Positions 61,443 to 64,000 of a stretch of DNA of 64,000 nt are shown here, in pieces. Numbering within the stretch: position 1 is the stretch's first letter; each line of letters begins with the position of its first letter. The notes beneath the pieces were generated by a model that did no database searches, was not told the DNA's origin, and was given only the letters and a program-made list of their open reading frames with translations. Source of the stretch: Actinomycetota bacterium (GTDB taxonomy: Bacteria > Actinomycetota > Acidimicrobiia > Acidimicrobiales > RAAP-2); assembly GCA_009699875.1 (NCBI GenBank), contig WLNI01000002.1, positions 124,001-188,000 on the forward strand, read 5' to 3'. Position numbers and translations under genes: made by a program.

Positions 61443-62201
61443 ATGCTGAGCGCGTTCAATGACGGGGCGCTGTTTGGCAAACGCCACGGTCAGGCACCAG
61501 TTCGCGTCCTGGCGCTCCCTGGATGGGGGCGGACCCATACGGATTTCGACCTGGTGCTTTCCCCGCAGGGTTCGCCCGTACTCGATGCCATAGCGCTGGA
61601 TCTTCCGGGCTTTGGTGCGACCCCAGTTCCTGAATCCTCAATGTCATCGATGGATTATGCACAATGCATCGCTCCGGTCCTTGACGAAGCCTCCGACGGC
61701 GTGATCGTGGTGGGACATTCTCATGGCGGCAGGGTCGCTGTGTGTTTGGCGGCACTTCGCCCAGAGAAGATTGACGGCCTGGTTTTGATCGGTGCACCGA
61801 TACTGCGCAGGGCAGGTGGCGCCAAGCCTTCGTTGAAATATCGAACGCTGCGATTGTTGAATCGTCTGCGGTTGCTCTCAGATCAACGATTCGAGGCTCG
61901 GAAAAATACGATGGGCTCCGCCGACTACCAAGCAGCCCAGGGCGTGATGCGAGAGACATTGGTCCGGGTCATCAATGAATCGTTTGAAACAGAGTTGCCC
62001 GAGCTTTCATGTCCGGTGACCTTGATCTGGGGGAGAGACGACAGTGACGTTCCTCTTGAAGTCGCAGAACGGGCACTCTCTCTTCTCCAATCTGGCAAAG
62101 CAGATGTCCAACTCGTAGTGATCGACGGCGTTGGACACCTTGTGCCAACGAAGGATCCAACGACTGTTCGTCGAGTGCTCGAAGAGATGCTGGCGAAATG
62201 A
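61443..62201 (+). CDS. Alpha/beta hydrolase, first gene of a cell-wall-type operon
   Basis: A 252-residue alpha/beta hydrolase: ALPGWGRTHTDFDLV, ALDLPGFGATPVP, nucleophile elbow GHSHGGRVAV, LIWGRDDSDVPLEVAE with the acid and VIDGVGHLVPTKDP with the histidine. Substrate unknown. GAGAG precedes the ATG. It is coupled by a 4-nt overlap to the MurF-like gene, and the D-Ala-D-Ala ligase follows, so it may act on a cell-wall or lipid intermediate. Confidence 0.83.
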   Translation: MLSAFNDGALFGKRHGQAPVRVLALPGWGRTHTDFDLVLSPQGSPVLDAIALDLPGFGATPVPESSMSSMDYAQCIAPVLDEASDGVIVVGHSHGGRVAVCLAALRPEKIDGLVLIGAPILRRAGGAKPSLKYRTLRLLNRLRLLSDQRFEARKNTMGSADYQAAQGVMRETLVRVINESFETELPELSCPVTLIWGRDDSDVPLEVAERALSLLQSGKADVQLVVIDGVGHLVPTKDPTTVRRVLEEMLAK

Positions 62202-63730
62202 ATCTCGTGGACGTCGCCTTTTCACTTCTCTGTCTTGGCGCTGGATCTTTCGCGTGGCTCCGATGGCTGCGAGTCGCACAGCGCGAGCACTACCTTCCTG
62301 GAGCTGCGACCCAATTTGCTCTTCGGTGGTGGAGTGATCGGCCCGCGAATCAAATGCTTGGCATCCTCGCCGTGTGCGCAGCGATCGCGTCATTCTGGCT
62401 ACCAGTCATTGGGATCCTCGCTGCTGCCATTGTGGCAATCGGTCCGCTTGGCCTTGGCGTTCGAGGCAGAACCTCGCCACTGAACTGGACTCGGCGCTTG
62501 AGAACGTTGGCCATTCTCTCAGGGGTGGTGTCAGTGGTCCTCGTGATCATCGCCTTGCTGCTTGGGATCGGTCCACTAGGAGCGGCAATCGTTGTCCTTC
62601 TTATTCCAATCATTGTTGACGCTGCCGACGCCATCTTGCGGCCACTCGAGAAGCGTGCGTCGGAGCATTTTATTGAGAGTGCAACCGATCGGATCTTACG
62701 GATTCAGCCCGACATCGTCGGCATCACGGGGTCCTATGGCAAGACGTCGACCAAAGAACATCTGGCTGCACTGTTGAGCGGAGATCGAGCAGTGGTGCCG
62801 AGTCCGCGTTCATTTAATAATCGAGCGGGGCTCGCTCGAGCAATCAATGAACATTTAAGCGAAGGGACAGAGATCTTTATTGCCGAGATGGGGACCTACG
62901 GGAAAGGGGAGATCCAAGAACTTGTCTCATGGTGCCCCCCGGAGATCGCCGTGATCACCGCCATTGGACCCGTGCATCTTGAGCGGTTTGGCTCACTTGA
63001 CGTCACCCTGTCAGCCAAGGCGGAGATCCTTGCTCCAGCTTCGGTAGCGGTACTCAATGTTGATGATGAACGGTTGGCTGAATTAGCGGGACGCCTTGAC
63101 GCCACCTCAACACGGATCGTTCGTGTGGGGAGTCACTCTCGTGAAGCTGACGTCGTTGTTGCAGTGCAGGGGAGTGAGTGGAATATCGAGATCGCCGGAG
63201 AAACGATAGGAATCATCCAAGCCCCCCGTGGCCTTCAACCAACCAACGTGGCCTGCGCTCTTGGCGTCGCTCTCGCGCTCGGCGTTGATCGCCGAGTTCT
63301 TTCCCAGCGAGTAGCGACACTGCCGAGCGTCGAACATCGATTGACAAGCACGGTCGCTCCAAGTGGCGTTCTGGTCCTTGACGATACGTTTAACTCGAAT
63401 CCAGCAGGTGCAGCCGCGGCTCTCGAGGCACTCGAGCACGCTCCGATCACCGGCCGCCGAGTTGTCGTGACTCCGGGGATGATTGAACTTGGGAATCTCC
63501 AACGCAGCGAAAATCAGAAGTTAGGGTCGCGAGCGGCAGCGGTAGCTGACGTTCTCATCATCGTTGGAAGGACCAACGCTCGATCTCTTGGACTGGGGGC
63601 TCATGAGCACTCGTCGTGCGAGATCCGACGTGTTCGAACCCGCGAAGAGGCCGTGGCATGGGTGAGAACCTCGCTGGGTGATGGCGACGGTGTCCTCTAC
63701 GAGAATGACCTCCCTGACCACTACTCTTAG
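62198..63730 (+). CDS. Membrane-anchored MurF-like Mur ligase
   Basis: A 510-residue protein. Residues 1-145 hold about five hydrophobic segments (LVDVAFSLLCLGAGSFAWL, two at about 52-85, two at about 103-142). From about 170 a Mur ligase core starts: VGITGSYGKTSTKEHLA (ATP loop), SFNNRAGLARAIN, FIAEMGTYGKGEIQEL, GPVHLERFGSL, LDDTFNSNPAGAAAALEAL and TPGMIELG. The motifs match MurF, which adds D-Ala-D-Ala to UDP-MurNAc-tripeptide, but the usual soluble N-terminal substrate domain is replaced by a membrane domain. It may be a paralogue acting on a membrane-bound acceptor. It precedes a D-Ala-D-Ala ligase, which fits. Confidence 0.82.
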   Translation: MNLVDVAFSLLCLGAGSFAWLRWLRVAQREHYLPGAATQFALRWWSDRPANQMLGILAVCAAIASFWLPVIGILAAAIVAIGPLGLGVRGRTSPLNWTRRLRTLAILSGVVSVVLVIIALLLGIGPLGAAIVVLLIPIIVDAADAILRPLEKRASEHFIESATDRILRIQPDIVGITGSYGKTSTKEHLAALLSGDRAVVPSPRSFNNRAGLARAINEHLSEGTEIFIAEMGTYGKGEIQELVSWCPPEIAVITAIGPVHLERFGSLDVTLSAKAEILAPASVAVLNVDDERLAELAGRLDATSTRIVRVGSHSREADVVVAVQGSEWNIEIAGETIGIIQAPRGLQPTNVACALGVALALGVDRRVLSQRVATLPSVEHRLTSTVAPSGVLVLDDTFNSNPAGAAAALEALEHAPITGRRVVVTPGMIELGNLQRSENQKLGSRAAAVADVLIIVGRTNARSLGLGAHEHSSCEIRRVRTREEAVAWVRTSLGDGDGVLYENDLPDHYS

Positions 63731-63775
63731 AGAGAATTGTTTTTTGTGGACGACGACACAAGGGAGTTGAACTGA

Positions 63776-64000
63776 GTGGGTGAGCTTGCAGTTTTGTTTG
63801 GTGGGCCATCGCCCGAGCATGACGTCAGTATCTTGACTGGCCTCCAGGCTGCCCGTGAACTCGCGTCGTCAGGAAAGCCCCCGCTGTGTATCTATTGGAC
63901 GAAAATGGGATCGTTCGTCTTGGTTGATGGTGCCCTCGAAGCAAGTGCGTTCCTTGAAGGCCCTCCCTCTTCGGCAACACCTCTTGTCTTGAGTGTTGAA
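63776..64000 (+). CDS. ddl: D-alanine--D-alanine ligase, N-terminal part
   Basis: A frame from GTG 63776, behind AAGGGAG, runs off the right edge after 75 codons. It begins GELAVLFGGPSPEHDVSILT, the N-terminal signature of Ddl enzymes (GGxSxEHxVS), followed by the first Rossmann-type helix. It would make the dipeptide used by the MurF-like ligase just upstream. Confidence 0.85.
   Translation, partial: MGELAVLFGGPSPEHDVSILTGLQAARELASSGKPPLCIYWTKMGSFVLVDGALEASAFLEGPPSSATPLVLSVE

Noticed and set aside
1-64000. tRNA, rRNA, insertion sequences or prophage genes
   Set aside because: No T-loop-type GGTTCGAATCC elements with matching acceptor stems, no rRNA segments and no transposase-like proteins were recognised on either strand.

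Overview
The window reads as chromosomal DNA of a free-living actinobacterium, most likely a member of Acidimicrobiia or a close relative. The evidence is indirect: a fused PafB-PafC regulator, an F420 biosynthesis gene (cofC), a Lys/Arg-rich histone H1-like protein, metX-metY, prfB-ftsE-ftsX, a steroid-type fadE30/ipdF/fadD3 set and moderate G+C (not computed). No rRNA, tRNA, CRISPR array or insertion sequence was recognised. Gene density is high, with many 4-nt ATGA/GTGA overlaps. A -10-like TANNNT box sits 6-8 nt before the start codon of at least a dozen transcription-unit heads, which suggests leaderless mRNAs and helps fix starts.

Layout. 0-6.6 kb: propionate/acyl-CoA carboxylation (mutase large subunit, biotin carboxylase/carrier alpha subunit, divergent biotin ligase), an M20 amidohydrolase and two small oxidoreductase-type proteins. 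6.6-12.5 kb: nucleotide-sugar operon (RmlB-like, RmlD, UDP-glucose dehydrogenase, UDP-xylose synthase-like) and two family 2 glycosyltransferases. 12.5-21.6 kb: metY-metX, secA, prfB, ftsE-ftsX, a short ssb and msrB. 21.6-27.2 kb: fadE30-ipdF-fadD3-like operon, a zinc alcohol dehydrogenase and an RmlA-like nucleotidyltransferase. 27.2-33.8 kb: dxs, tldD-pmbA, an FmdB zinc ribbon, a small CxxC protein and CtaG-like membrane protein. 33.8-39.7 kb: pafBC, then an accessory-looking pair, a helicase-less MOBF relaxase and a soluble VirD4/TraG-type ATPase whose genes overlap tail to tail, an H1-like gene and cofC. 39.9-44.1 kb: MatB-like acyl-CoA ligase, rnhB and a fused double oligopeptide-transporter ATPase. 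44.1-55.1 kb: a GH38 alpha-mannosidase with a complete CUT1 sugar importer, and a peptide importer (binding protein and two permeases) without its own ATPase. 55.3-64 kb: TIGR01777 epimerase, hydrolases, a NYN nuclease/IF2_N/S1 fusion, fabZ, exonuclease III, a compact UvrD-like helicase, and a hydrolase, membrane-anchored MurF-like ligase and D-Ala-D-Ala ligase operon that runs off the end.

Connections. Biotin ligase and the biotin carboxylase are divergent neighbours; propionyl-CoA from sterol-type or branched substrates could feed the carboxylase and mutase. The double peptide ATPase could energise the ATPase-less peptide importer 7 kb away. The mannosidase and sugar importer probably act on imported mannosides. 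The most unusual items are the NYN-IF2_N-IF2_N-S1 protein, the relaxase/coupling-ATPase pair and the leaderless promoter pattern.
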